Of a DNA stretch of 6,433 nucleotides, positions 1 through 5,578 are shown piece after piece. This stretch comes from Methanobacteriota archaeon. Its GTDB lineage: Archaea; Halobacteriota; Syntropharchaeia; DAOWMC01. Below the pieces are notes generated by a model. The model was not told the origin of the DNA. It saw only the letters and a list, made by a program, of their open reading frames with translations, and made no database searches. A program made the translations under genes and the position numbers. The stretch lies in the NCBI GenBank assembly GCA_030643285.1, contig DAOWMC010000067.1, positions 1 to 6,433 on the forward strand, in the 5' to 3' direction. The number at the start of each line of letters is the position of its first letter. Positions within the stretch are counted from its first letter, which is position 1.

Positions 1-1111
1 CCAGAAACGCCTGTACCCTTGTGCGAATTCTACCTGCATCGGCAAGGGCTCCGTATTCCCTCTCCAGTACAAGAACTGGTATGCCTTTATCCTCTAAATC
101 CCCTCCTAACATCACGTTATCAACCCCGTGACCATCACAGTATTTTATACTCTCAAGGATAATACCGTCCACACCCGCCTTTTCTGCCATATCTTTTACA
201 AAATCAAGTCGTTTGGAATAGGAGTCAAACATTCGTGGGCAAGGAACGCGATTGTAATAACGATTGGCAATAGCATCCATCGGATCACCGTGTTCCTTTA
301 CTGGTTCCCAAAAAGACCTGGCACCAAAGCAGAGTGAGTCAGTAACCACAAGCCCTCCAAGATCCTCAATGATATTAAACAATGCCGGATCATCAATTTC
401 ACTTCCTGATATCATCAATCTGTGTTTATATCCCAAAGCACCTTTATCATCTGCAAGTTCGCCTAATAACTCTTTTAGCAACTGGTTGTACTGATCATTT
501 GGCATTGAAGAACCTGCTACAACGACACTCAGGCTTTGTGCACCTGTGATCGGTGGATTTTCACTTCTTCTAAGATCGTACAATTTCTTTAAGAGGAGCC
601 TGGTTTCATTGCAGATGTTTATGGCATCTTTTAAGCCTTCATCTGTGATTTTAACCTCAAAATGTTCTTCAATCTTTTCTTTGAAGATGCCAATCTCGTC
701 TCTGTACCACTTCAGCCCGTATTCTGTGATTGTATGTGGAACCGAGATAATATTTTCCATGAATGGGGTTTTTTTCTGGGCCTTCCAGTTGCTGTGGGTG
801 GCACACATATGATCGCAGCTATAAACGAAAATTGCCCCATCAAAGAAATCGTATTTACCCTCCATCATCAGCTCAAGACAGGCACGGGCAAAGCTACAGT
901 TAACAGTCGATAGGTATGAATCCGCAAGTGTTGTCTCAACACACCCTGTCCCTCTTATCCTGAAAGGAAGGATTCCTGCGGCATGAACGATCTCCTCTGG
1001 CATATAGGTACAGTTATAACCTAAAACCTTCTTTCCCTGACGCTTCCAACTCTCAATGTGAGGATTGATAATGGCCCCTGATACTTTTTCAAATTCATCT
1101 AATACACTCAT
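1..1111 (-). CDS. 2-hydroxyacyl-CoA dehydratase / benzoyl-CoA reductase family subunit (HgdB/BcrB-type), 3' end cut by window edge
   Basis: An open frame runs without a stop from ATG at 1111 to the left edge, giving 370 visible residues. The last visible stretch (EREYG near 350, then RIRTRVQAFL at 361-370) matches the extreme C-terminus of the HGD-D family, so only a few residues should be missing. The N-terminus carries the family pattern GYNCTYMPEEIVHAAGILP (31-49). Cys72 (NCSFARA), Cys99 (YSCDHM) and Cys325 (KYCDGHG) sit at spacings like the three cysteines that bind the [4Fe-4S] cluster in 2-hydroxyisocaproyl-CoA dehydratase. Members form heterodimers that use ATP-activated low-potential electrons to dehydrate 2-hydroxyacyl-CoAs or to reduce benzoyl-CoA. 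The partner subunit and the activator ATPase are not in view and may lie beyond the left edge. The SD (TGAGGTGAT) overlaps the stop codon of the upstream acyl-CoA dehydrogenase, so the two are probably translationally coupled. Family assignment is firm; dehydratase versus aryl-CoA reductase is undecided. Confidence 0.9.
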   Translation of the reverse strand, partial: MSVLDEFEKVSGAIINPHIESWKRQGKKVLGYNCTYMPEEIVHAAGILPFRIRGTGCVETTLADSYLSTVNCSFARACLELMMEGKYDFFDGAIFVYSCDHMCATHSNWKAQKKTPFMENIISVPHTITEYGLKWYRDEIGIFKEKIEEHFEVKITDEGLKDAINICNETRLLLKKLYDLRRSENPPITGAQSLSVVVAGSSMPNDQYNQLLKELLGELADDKGALGYKHRLMISGSEIDDPALFNIIEDLGGLVVTDSLCFGARSFWEPVKEHGDPMDAIANRYYNRVPCPRMFDSYSKRLDFVKDMAEKAGVDGIILESIKYCDGHGVDNVMLGGDLEDKGIPVLVLEREYGALADAGRIRTRVQAFL

Positions 1112-1120
1112 TTTATCACC

Positions 1121-2353
1121 TCACAACATCTTTAGTTTGCAGAAATAACGCGCTATGTCCAGTCTACCCAATTGCTGCCCCCCAAGCCATATCTGAGTCT
1201 CTTTTATATCTCGCCAGTGTTTTTCAACATCTGCATCCCGAACATAACCCCATGATCCCATCAGTTCAATTGCTTTGTTTGTAACCATGACAGCCATGTC
1301 CGCGGCGTATACCTTCGCGATTCTTGCCTTTGCAATCATCTCATCTGACCATCTATGCCCGTACGTCTTTGGATCCCCAAACATTTTAGCCACACAAAGC
1401 GTGTACGTCCTTGCCGTTTCGATTCCAATTGCCATATCGGCGAGTATTCCTGCATTTATGCTGTGTTCTTTTATCGGCTTTCCGGCAACAATCCGCCTTG
1501 TCGCATAATCCGTAACGATATCAAAAACGTTTTGAGCAGCCCCTACCGACATGGCAGCACTTCCGATCGATCCAAAGACGAGATTCTGGTGAAGGAGCTT
1601 TGCATCGTCACCTGGACCTGCTGCCCGATACCTTTTTGGCACCCTCACATCATCATAGTAAATTGTGCAGTTTCTATCAGCGGCCATTCCTGCTTTGTTC
1701 TCAAATTCGCTAAATGACATCCCTTTGATTGGATAAGGAACATAGATCATCGCTATGCCATCATCGCCCAGGTCAGGATCTGTTGTACATACGGTCAGGT
1801 AAAGAGAGGATACACCGCTATTTGTTGGCCATTGCTTGGAACCATTGATTACCCACTCATCGTCATCAAGTTCAGCCCTTGTATGTATCTTTTTTCCCTC
1901 CATCCTGGGGTTTTCGATGTCACATCCACCTTCAGGCTCGGTCATCGCAAAACAACCCATATTCAGCTTCTTTTCAGAAAATATATTTTCAGAGAATTCC
2001 TTTATCAGATCTTCCCTTCTGTACGGCTCAAATAAAATGGGTGCAAGACACCAACCTGTGCACCCGAGCGCAACAGCAATACCACTGTCCCCCGCTGCAA
2101 GTTCTTCCAAAGCACCAATGAACGCTGGAGATGCCATAATATCTTCTGATGCTCCTGACAACATCAGTTTCCCAAAGCCAGGACCACCTACCATCAGTTT
2201 CTCCATTATCGAATTTACGATCTTGTGATCTTTGTCATCATCAATCTCCTGCCTGACCGGAACAATCTCATTTTTCACAAAGCCCTTGATAACTCTGCGA
2301 ATCATCTTACTTTCAGTCCCCTCAAGCTCCTTTATGGATAAATGTTCTGGCAT
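1121..2353 (-). CDS. acyl-CoA dehydrogenase family flavoprotein with non-canonical active site
   Basis: This 410-residue protein has the normal length and layout of a soluble FAD acyl-CoA dehydrogenase: an N-terminal helical domain (about 1-130), a beta domain with MGCFAMTEPEGGCD (132-145; usual form TEPxxGSD) and WVINGSKQWPTNSG (167-180), and a C-terminal helical domain with RRIVAGKPI (286-294) and AIELMGSWGYVRD (361-373). Family members oxidise acyl-CoA to 2-enoyl-CoA and pass electrons to ETF or another acceptor. In the segment RDIKETQIWLGG (381-392), Leu390 replaces the Glu of the usual YEGT/YEGS motif. At the alternative position used by isovaleryl- and long-chain dehydrogenases, Gln256 is found (my alignment by eye). 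A strong SD (AGGAGGTC) lies 7 nt before ATG. The next gene starts 9 nt after the stop. The HgdB/BcrB-type neighbour suggests a cyclic or branched anaerobic acyl-CoA substrate, or a reductase or dehydratase companion role; this is inference. ETF genes are not in the window. Confidence 0.93.
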   Translation of the reverse strand: MPEHLSIKELEGTESKMIRRVIKGFVKNEIVPVRQEIDDDKDHKIVNSIMEKLMVGGPGFGKLMLSGASEDIMASPAFIGALEELAAGDSGIAVALGCTGWCLAPILFEPYRREDLIKEFSENIFSEKKLNMGCFAMTEPEGGCDIENPRMEGKKIHTRAELDDDEWVINGSKQWPTNSGVSSLYLTVCTTDPDLGDDGIAMIYVPYPIKGMSFSEFENKAGMAADRNCTIYYDDVRVPKRYRAAGPGDDAKLLHQNLVFGSIGSAAMSVGAAQNVFDIVTDYATRRIVAGKPIKEHSINAGILADMAIGIETARTYTLCVAKMFGDPKTYGHRWSDEMIAKARIAKVYAADMAVMVTNKAIELMGSWGYVRDADVEKHWRDIKETQIWLGGQQLGRLDIARYFCKLKML

Positions 2354-2360
2354 TTTTTGA

Positions 2361-2365
2361 CCTCC
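2361..2365 (-). promoter_or_regulatory. Ribosome binding site of the acyl-CoA dehydrogenase gene
   Basis: On the minus strand GGAGG, within AGGAGGTCA, stands 7 nt upstream of the ATG at 2353. It supports that start and shows Shine-Dalgarno initiation in this organism. Confidence 0.85.
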
Positions 2366-2445
2366 TATGACATCGCCTTATTAAAACTAAGTTGGCAGAT
2401 AGATTTTGTCAATTAATAATCATATAATTTTGTATTTTTCATCCA

Positions 2446-2456
2446 CTTATATAAAA
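2446..2456 (-). promoter_or_regulatory. Candidate TATA box for the acyl-CoA dehydrogenase / HgdB-BcrB-type operon
   Basis: The minus strand reads TTTTATATAAG here, a good archaeal TATA match, just downstream of the putative terminator of the preceding operon. Initiation about 25 nt further on (near 2425) would give a leader of roughly 70 nt carrying the strong SD. The whole interval 2366..2480 is very AT-rich (another AT-rich element lies at 2411..2431), so the exact box is uncertain. No other gene is visible in the 2354..2544 gap. Confidence 0.45.
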
Positions 2457-2469
2457 AATTTTAACTTTT

Positions 2470-2509
2470 AAAAAAAAGTAACACCCCGAAATTTTCAGTT
2501 AATTCGGGG
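2470..2509 (-). terminator. Hairpin plus T-run terminator after the FrhB-family gene
   Basis: CCCCGAA (2484-2490) and TTCGGGG (2503-2509) form a perfect 7-bp stem with a 12-nt loop. On the minus strand the stem is followed after 6 nt by eight consecutive T (2477-2470). It lies 36 nt past the end of the F420 oxidoreductase gene. A T-run is the main archaeal termination signal; the stem adds support. On the plus strand only four T follow, so the minus direction is favoured. Confidence 0.7.
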
Positions 2510-2544
2510 GTTTTGTACGGGCCCAATCCATATCACTTGTTTTC

Positions 2545-3657
2545 TTATACAAACAACATCTTAAGATCTTTTCCGGAGACCACAAGATTCAGTAGATTTA
2601 TCTGACCGGTCTTTTCCAAAATATTGTTCACATTCTCTGTTTTCTTTCTCAATGCAAGTTTTTGGAGTGGTTCCAAGCTCTTTTTTGCAAGATTTTTTGT
2701 TTTTATTACACCTGCCTTTTTAGCTTCATCCACGAGCTTTTCACCCTCCTCGCTTCTGATTATAACGGTACTCCACCCGGCATCTGATCCGATAGAGCCC
2801 ACCGACACATCTGCAAACTCGGCACCAAAGTCATAGCATACCTTACAACCTTCCCTCATCAAGGGTTTCATATCTTTGATTGGAATTGTAACTTCAACAT
2901 CTTTTGTGTACGCGTAGAACTTACCTTTTGATATGTCAAACTTGGTTACATCCTCTATTTTAACTCCGTTTTCAGATAGCTTTTCTACCAATTTGTCCCT
3001 GTCAAAAGATTCCGTGCACATCAGACCGATTGAGAGCTTCACCCTGTCAGCCTTAACATCAAAGTTTTGTGATGTTTGAATCTTCCTCATTGCCTGAATC
3101 TGGCAGGGAACACCAACAAGGGCTATTTCCTTCTTGCCCTGGTCAAAAGCATCTCTTACGCCGGTCAGAACAGGGGCGGTTGTGTATTTAGACCCTGCGC
3201 CAGCTATGATTTCTTCCTTAGTCGTTGCAACAGTAGGTTCTGGCGTCCATGCTTCTTCCTCTGACTTTTTTGTAACTACGGCCGCATCTATCATACCCTT
3301 TTCTAATGCGAAGCTAAGTAACGCCGTAACGATTCCACCATCCTGACATTCTCCTTCAATATCCTTGTCAGTGGTCTTTGCGGTGAGTATTTCTTTATAG
3401 CAACCAAGTGCATTATCCTCCCTCACGCCACCAAATATCGCTTTATCCATCTCAAAGATTGGGAAAAAGGTTCTTGGGCAAAAATCATAGCATGCTCCGT
3501 GAAGCTCATAACATTTTTGCTCAGTCGTTGGCTTTTCATTGGCGTAGCGTATGTACTCAGTACAAAATGCCCCGCATGCCCCGCAATAGCAGCACAAATC
3601 TTTATATATTACCTCTGCTTCCAAATCAAATATGTTACCTTTTGGTACATCCATCAT
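2545..3657 (-). CDS. Coenzyme F420 hydrogenase/dehydrogenase beta-subunit family oxidoreductase (FrhB/FpoF-like)
   Basis: The 370-residue protein has an N-terminal ferredoxin-like region with C22-x2-C25-x2-C28-x3-C32, then C49, C56 and C60-Pro. It is followed by the FrhB-family core: CQDGGIVTALL (104-114), ALVGVPCQIQAMRK (179-192), IGLMCTESF (210-218), and CKVCYDFGAEFADVSVGSIG (271-290) with GWSTVIIRSEEG (294-305). These are hallmark blocks of the FAD- and [4Fe-4S]-containing subunits that exchange electrons between F420 and a partner in FrhB, FpoF/FqoF, FdhB and related enzymes. No hydrogenase, formate dehydrogenase or Fpo genes adjoin it, so the partner is unknown; the downstream acyl-CoA genes are candidates. 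The second N-terminal cluster motif seems incomplete, with His53 where a Cys is expected. Two ATGs are adjacent (3657 and 3654). The SD GGAGG is 5 nt before the first and 8 nt before the second. With the first, the gene overlaps the upstream regulator by 4 nt (ATGA). It is cytoplasmic, with no membrane segment seen. Confidence 0.92.
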   Translation of the reverse strand: MMDVPKGNIFDLEAEVIYKDLCCYCGACGAFCTEYIRYANEKPTTEQKCYELHGACYDFCPRTFFPIFEMDKAIFGGVREDNALGCYKEILTAKTTDKDIEGECQDGGIVTALLSFALEKGMIDAAVVTKKSEEEAWTPEPTVATTKEEIIAGAGSKYTTAPVLTGVRDAFDQGKKEIALVGVPCQIQAMRKIQTSQNFDVKADRVKLSIGLMCTESFDRDKLVEKLSENGVKIEDVTKFDISKGKFYAYTKDVEVTIPIKDMKPLMREGCKVCYDFGAEFADVSVGSIGSDAGWSTVIIRSEEGEKLVDEAKKAGVIKTKNLAKKSLEPLQKLALRKKTENVNNILEKTGQINLLNLVVSGKDLKMLFV

Positions 3658-3893
3658 TTATTCCTCCTATACGTATCACAAGTTTTGAAGGGTTTATTGG
3701 TCTCATCCTTCCAAACTATCCAATTTTTTTTCACTTTTTTTACTTTTAACAAGTTATCTTGGGATAACTCTAAGACATTGCTCTTAGCGGTCGCCCAACT
3801 CACACCGATCTTTTCTCCAATCTCCCCAATAGACATCGGCTGATTCTCCTCATATAAAACACTCAGGATTCTCTCTTTTGTCGGGTTCATCAT
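3654..3893 (-). CDS. Small winged-helix DNA-binding protein, probable regulator of the downstream F420 oxidoreductase gene
   Basis: This 79-residue protein is essentially one winged helix-turn-helix domain: helix 1 (about 4-15, PTKERILSVLYE), helix 2 (21-28, SIGEIGEKIG), recognition helix (31-47, SWATAKSNVLELSQDNL) and a basic beta-wing (48-62, with KVKKVKKNWIVWK). There is no ligand-binding or oligomerisation domain; the tail (63-79) is short and charged. The fold resembles MarR/ArsR/Lrp-type archaeal regulators, but I cannot name a subfamily. Its stop overlaps the start of the FrhB-like gene (ATGA), so the two are co-expressed. The promoter carries three evenly spaced direct repeats, which suggests it may regulate its own operon. 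Two ATGs are adjacent (3893, 3890); the preceding GGGAT is a weak SD. The small size and overlap could also fit an accessory protein, but the HTH pattern is clear. Confidence 0.8.
   Translation of the reverse strand: MMNPTKERILSVLYEENQPMSIGEIGEKIGVSWATAKSNVLELSQDNLLKVKKVKKNWIVWKDETNKPFKTCDTYRRNK
3663..3667 (-). promoter_or_regulatory. Ribosome binding site of the FrhB-family gene, inside the regulator's 3' end
   Basis: GGAGG on the minus strand lies within the last codons of the HTH gene, 5 nt before ATG 3657 and 8 nt before ATG 3654. The spacing does not decide between the two starts. Confidence 0.75.
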
Positions 3894-3901
3894 TTATCCC
3901 A

Positions 3902-3931
3902 GTATTAAGCTGTGTATTACCATCAGTATTA
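3902..3931 (-). promoter_or_regulatory. Three TAATAC direct repeats with exact 12-nt period: candidate operator
   Basis: On the minus strand TAATAC occurs at 3931-3926, 3919-3914 and 3907-3902, each start exactly 12 nt from the last. The outer two copies extend to TAATACTG. The array begins at the edge of the TATA box and covers the predicted transcription start, a position where a bound protein would block RNA polymerase. The product of the first gene of this operon is a winged-helix protein, making autoregulation the simplest hypothesis. Binding is inferred, not shown. Confidence 0.5.
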
Positions 3932-3940
3932 ATATATAAA
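3931..3940 (-). promoter_or_regulatory. TATA box of the HTH-FrhB operon
   Basis: The minus strand reads TTTATATATT, close to the archaeal TATA consensus. Initiation about 25 nt downstream (near 3912) would give a leader of about 19 nt before the ATG at 3893. It lies between the 3' end of rnpB and the regulator gene, so the operon has its own promoter. No clear purine-rich BRE precedes it. Confidence 0.65.
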
Positions 3941-3961
3941 AGGGTTAGCATTTTCTATCGA

Positions 3962-3980
3962 CAACCAACCAACAAAGAAA
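3962..3980 (-). terminator. T-rich 3' tract after rnpB
   Basis: Immediately past P1 the minus strand reads TTTCTTTGTTGGTTGGTTG, a pyrimidine/T-rich tract suited to archaeal termination or 3' processing of RNase P RNA. It lacks an uninterrupted T-run, so readthrough into the HTH-FrhB operon is possible. Confidence 0.4.
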
Positions 3981-4320
3981 TCAGATGGAGTGGGGCTAGT
4001 AAGCCCCCTTCTGTTTTAGCGACATTCATCTAAGCGCTTATCAATAAGGCAATGGTCTGAACTCCATTTACTGCCTTTAGCTTGCACCCACGAGGTTTCG
4101 CCGTTCCATCCACCTACATACGACCTCAGCGTTTCCGCATCATTGCATTTATATGTGATGGTTCGTTTCTGTGCCAGAGCCAGGACTCTCGCCCTACACC
4201 ATGAAACATGGTGTTCGTGTATCCAGACGGTGGGGGGACTTTCCTCAGCCAATATTTTACGCTTTTATGCAACAGCGATGATGAAAATTGACCGGCAGTC
4301 GCTCTTCCTCTCTCCAATTG
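3981..4320 (-). ncRNA. rnpB: RNase P RNA (archaeal, probably type A)
   Basis: This is the catalytic RNA of RNase P, which trims tRNA 5' leaders. On the minus strand the universally conserved blocks appear in order: GAGGAAAGTCC (4246-4236), ACAGAAAC (4172-4165), GGGTGCAAGC (4089-4080), TAGATGAATG (about 4033-4024) and ACAGAAGGGGGCTTAC (4014-3999). P4 pairs AAG(T)CCCCC (4241-4233) with GGGGGCTT (4008-4001), keeping the bulged U; P2 pairs AGCGAC (4303-4298) with GTCGCT (4023-4018); P1 pairs about 4316-4307 with 3995-3986, with two mismatches. Hairpins at 4214-4196 (8 bp) and 4194-4183 (GAGA tetraloop) fit the P8/P9 region, favouring type A over the reduced type M. A further hairpin spans 4075-4048. 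Length is about 340 nt. The ends are approximate: the 5' end comes from the TATA distance and P1, and the 3' end lies before the T-rich tract at 3980-3962. Identity is certain; the subtype is less so. Confidence 0.95.
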
Positions 4321-4340
4321 ATAATATCTGGCCTCAACAC

Positions 4341-4352
4341 TATTTAATATTT
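4341..4352 (-). promoter_or_regulatory. TATA box of rnpB
   Basis: The minus strand reads AAATATTAAATA, preceded by CGA. Its centre is about 25 nt from position 4320, exactly where the P1 helix predicts the RNA's 5' end. The spacing is independent support for this strand and start. Confidence 0.65.
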
Positions 4353-4362
4353 CGATGCTTAC

Positions 4363-4375
4363 AAATATTTATAAA
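4363..4375 (+). promoter_or_regulatory. TATA box of trpBA
   Basis: ACAAATATTTATAAA (4361-4375) contains an A-rich BRE-like element and the core TTTATAAA (4368-4375). Initiation about 25 nt from its centre falls at about 4396-4398, only a few nucleotides before the trpB ATG, so the mRNA would be nearly leaderless. The box is back to back with the rnpB promoter, about 20 nt away. No TrpY-type TGTACA operator and no leader peptide or attenuator is visible. Confidence 0.65.
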
Positions 4376-4399
4376 CCATTATAGTCGATAAATTGTGAG

Positions 4400-5578
4400 A
4401 TGAAAGGGAAGTTTGGTAGATACGGTGGGCAGTTTGTACCTGAGATACTTATGCCTGCTATAGAGGAACTCATAGAGGGATACGAACGTTATAAAGCTGA
4501 TCAAAAGTTCACAAAAGAGTTAAATTTTTATTCAAGAGAGTTTGCAGGACGACCCACCCCCCTATATCATGCCAAAAGGCTTAGCGAGGCGTATGGGGCA
4601 AAGATCTACTTAAAAAGAGAAGATCTCGTTCATGGCGGCGCTCACAAACTTAACAACACCCTGGGCCAAGCGTTACTTGCTAAATATATGGGAAAGGAAA
4701 GGATAATAGCAGAAACAGGTGCAGGCCAGCATGGAACTGCAACTGCGATGGCCGGAGCAATGCTTGGAATAAAAATTGAGGTTTACATGGGTTCCAAAGA
4801 TATGGAACGCCAGAGGATGAATGTTTACAGAATGGAGCTTTTAGGTGCAAAAGTCATCCCTGTGGAAAGTGGTTCAAAAACACTAAAAGACGCGATAAAT
4901 GAGGCGCTCAGGGACTGGGTCTCAAATGTGGAAGATACCTATTACCTTATCGGCTCTATTGTCGGGCCCCATCCATATCCCGAGATTGTCAGGGACTTTC
5001 AGAGTGTAATTGGGAAAGAGACAAAAGAGCAGATACTAAAATGTGAAAAAAGACTCCCCGATTCGATCGTTGCATGCACGGGCGGGGGAAGTAACAGCAT
5101 CGGTATATTCTATCCATTTATTGAAGACGATGTTAAGCTTTTTGCTATAGAAGCCGGCGGTGAAAGTCTAAAAAAGACAGACAAGGTAGCTTATCACTCC
5201 GCTTCATTGTGCCAGGGTGAAGAGGGCATATTACACGGGGCAAGAACGAAGATTCTACAGAATGAGTATGGACAGATACTCGAATCTCATTCAATTGCCG
5301 CAGGTCTGGATTATTCGGGAGTCGGGCCGGAACTTTCCCACCTATCTGAGATTGGCAGGATAAATAGCGGTAATATATGTGACAATGACGCTTTAGAGGC
5401 ATTTTACGAGTTGAGTAGAAAAAAAGGCATAATTCCTGCCTTGGAATCTTCACACGCAGTTTCTTATGTTCTTAAACATGCAAAGGAATTGGGAGACTTG
5501 ATTGTTATAAATCTTTCGGGCCGCGGTGACAAGGATGTTGAGATTGTGGCAAGATTAAACAGAGGTGATAAGGCGTGA
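4400..5578 (+). CDS. trpB: Tryptophan synthase beta subunit (TrpB1 type)
   Basis: TrpB condenses indole, channelled from TrpA, with L-serine to make tryptophan using PLP. The 392 residues match the usual length of the TrpA-dependent TrpB1 form. Visible landmarks are the N-terminal [10 protein letters not shown] (6-15), the PLP lysine Lys83 in HGGAHKLNN (78-86; many bacteria have HTGAHKINN), catalytic Glu105 in ETGAGQHG, the phosphate-binding TGGGSNSIG (227-235), LDYSGVGPE (303-311) of the COMM/closure region, and LSGRGDKD (372-379) with Ser373 near the PLP pyridine nitrogen. The ATG at 4400 directly precedes the family N-terminus. No strong SD is present (only GTGAG abutting the ATG), which fits the predicted nearly leaderless transcript. 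The gene overlaps trpA by 4 nt. Every active-site residue I can recognise is intact. Confidence 0.98.
   Translation: MKGKFGRYGGQFVPEILMPAIEELIEGYERYKADQKFTKELNFYSREFAGRPTPLYHAKRLSEAYGAKIYLKREDLVHGGAHKLNNTLGQALLAKYMGKERIIAETGAGQHGTATAMAGAMLGIKIEVYMGSKDMERQRMNVYRMELLGAKVIPVESGSKTLKDAINEALRDWVSNVEDTYYLIGSIVGPHPYPEIVRDFQSVIGKETKEQILKCEKRLPDSIVACTGGGSNSIGIFYPFIEDDVKLFAIEAGGESLKKTDKVAYHSASLCQGEEGILHGARTKILQNEYGQILESHSIAAGLDYSGVGPELSHLSEIGRINSGNICDNDALEAFYELSRKKGIIPALESSHAVSYVLKHAKELGDLIVINLSGRGDKDVEIVARLNRGDKA
5562..5568 (+). promoter_or_regulatory. Ribosome binding site of trpA
   Basis: GAGGTGA lies inside the 3' end of trpB, 6 nt before the GTG at 5575. It selects this non-ATG start, which would otherwise be doubtful. 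Confidence 0.75.

Noticed and set aside
128..913. Several plus-strand open frames opposite the HgdB/BcrB-type gene
   Set aside because: Antisense shadows; the minus-strand frame is continuous, recognisable over its whole length and has an SD.
1275..2228. Plus-strand open frames opposite the acyl-CoA dehydrogenase gene
   Set aside because: Shadows of a clear family member on the minus strand; low-complexity translations with no motif.
3408..3843. Plus-strand open frames over the FrhB/HTH junction
   Set aside because: They run antisense to two recognisable overlapping genes and have no initiation signals; hydrophobic stretches arise from the AT-rich complement.
3992..4008. Perfect GGGGCT-TACT-AGCCCC hairpin that resembles an intrinsic terminator
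   Set aside because: Its 5' half is the conserved 3' strand of RNase P P4 (GGGGGCTT) and its 3' half contributes to P1, so the hairpin is probably a fortuitous alternative fold.
4016..4252. Minus-strand open frame of 78 codons (and overlapping frames at 4126..4317 minus and 4143..4391 plus)
   Set aside because: They lie within the RNase P RNA gene; the conserved RNA blocks and paired helices explain the sequence, and the translations show no protein family pattern.
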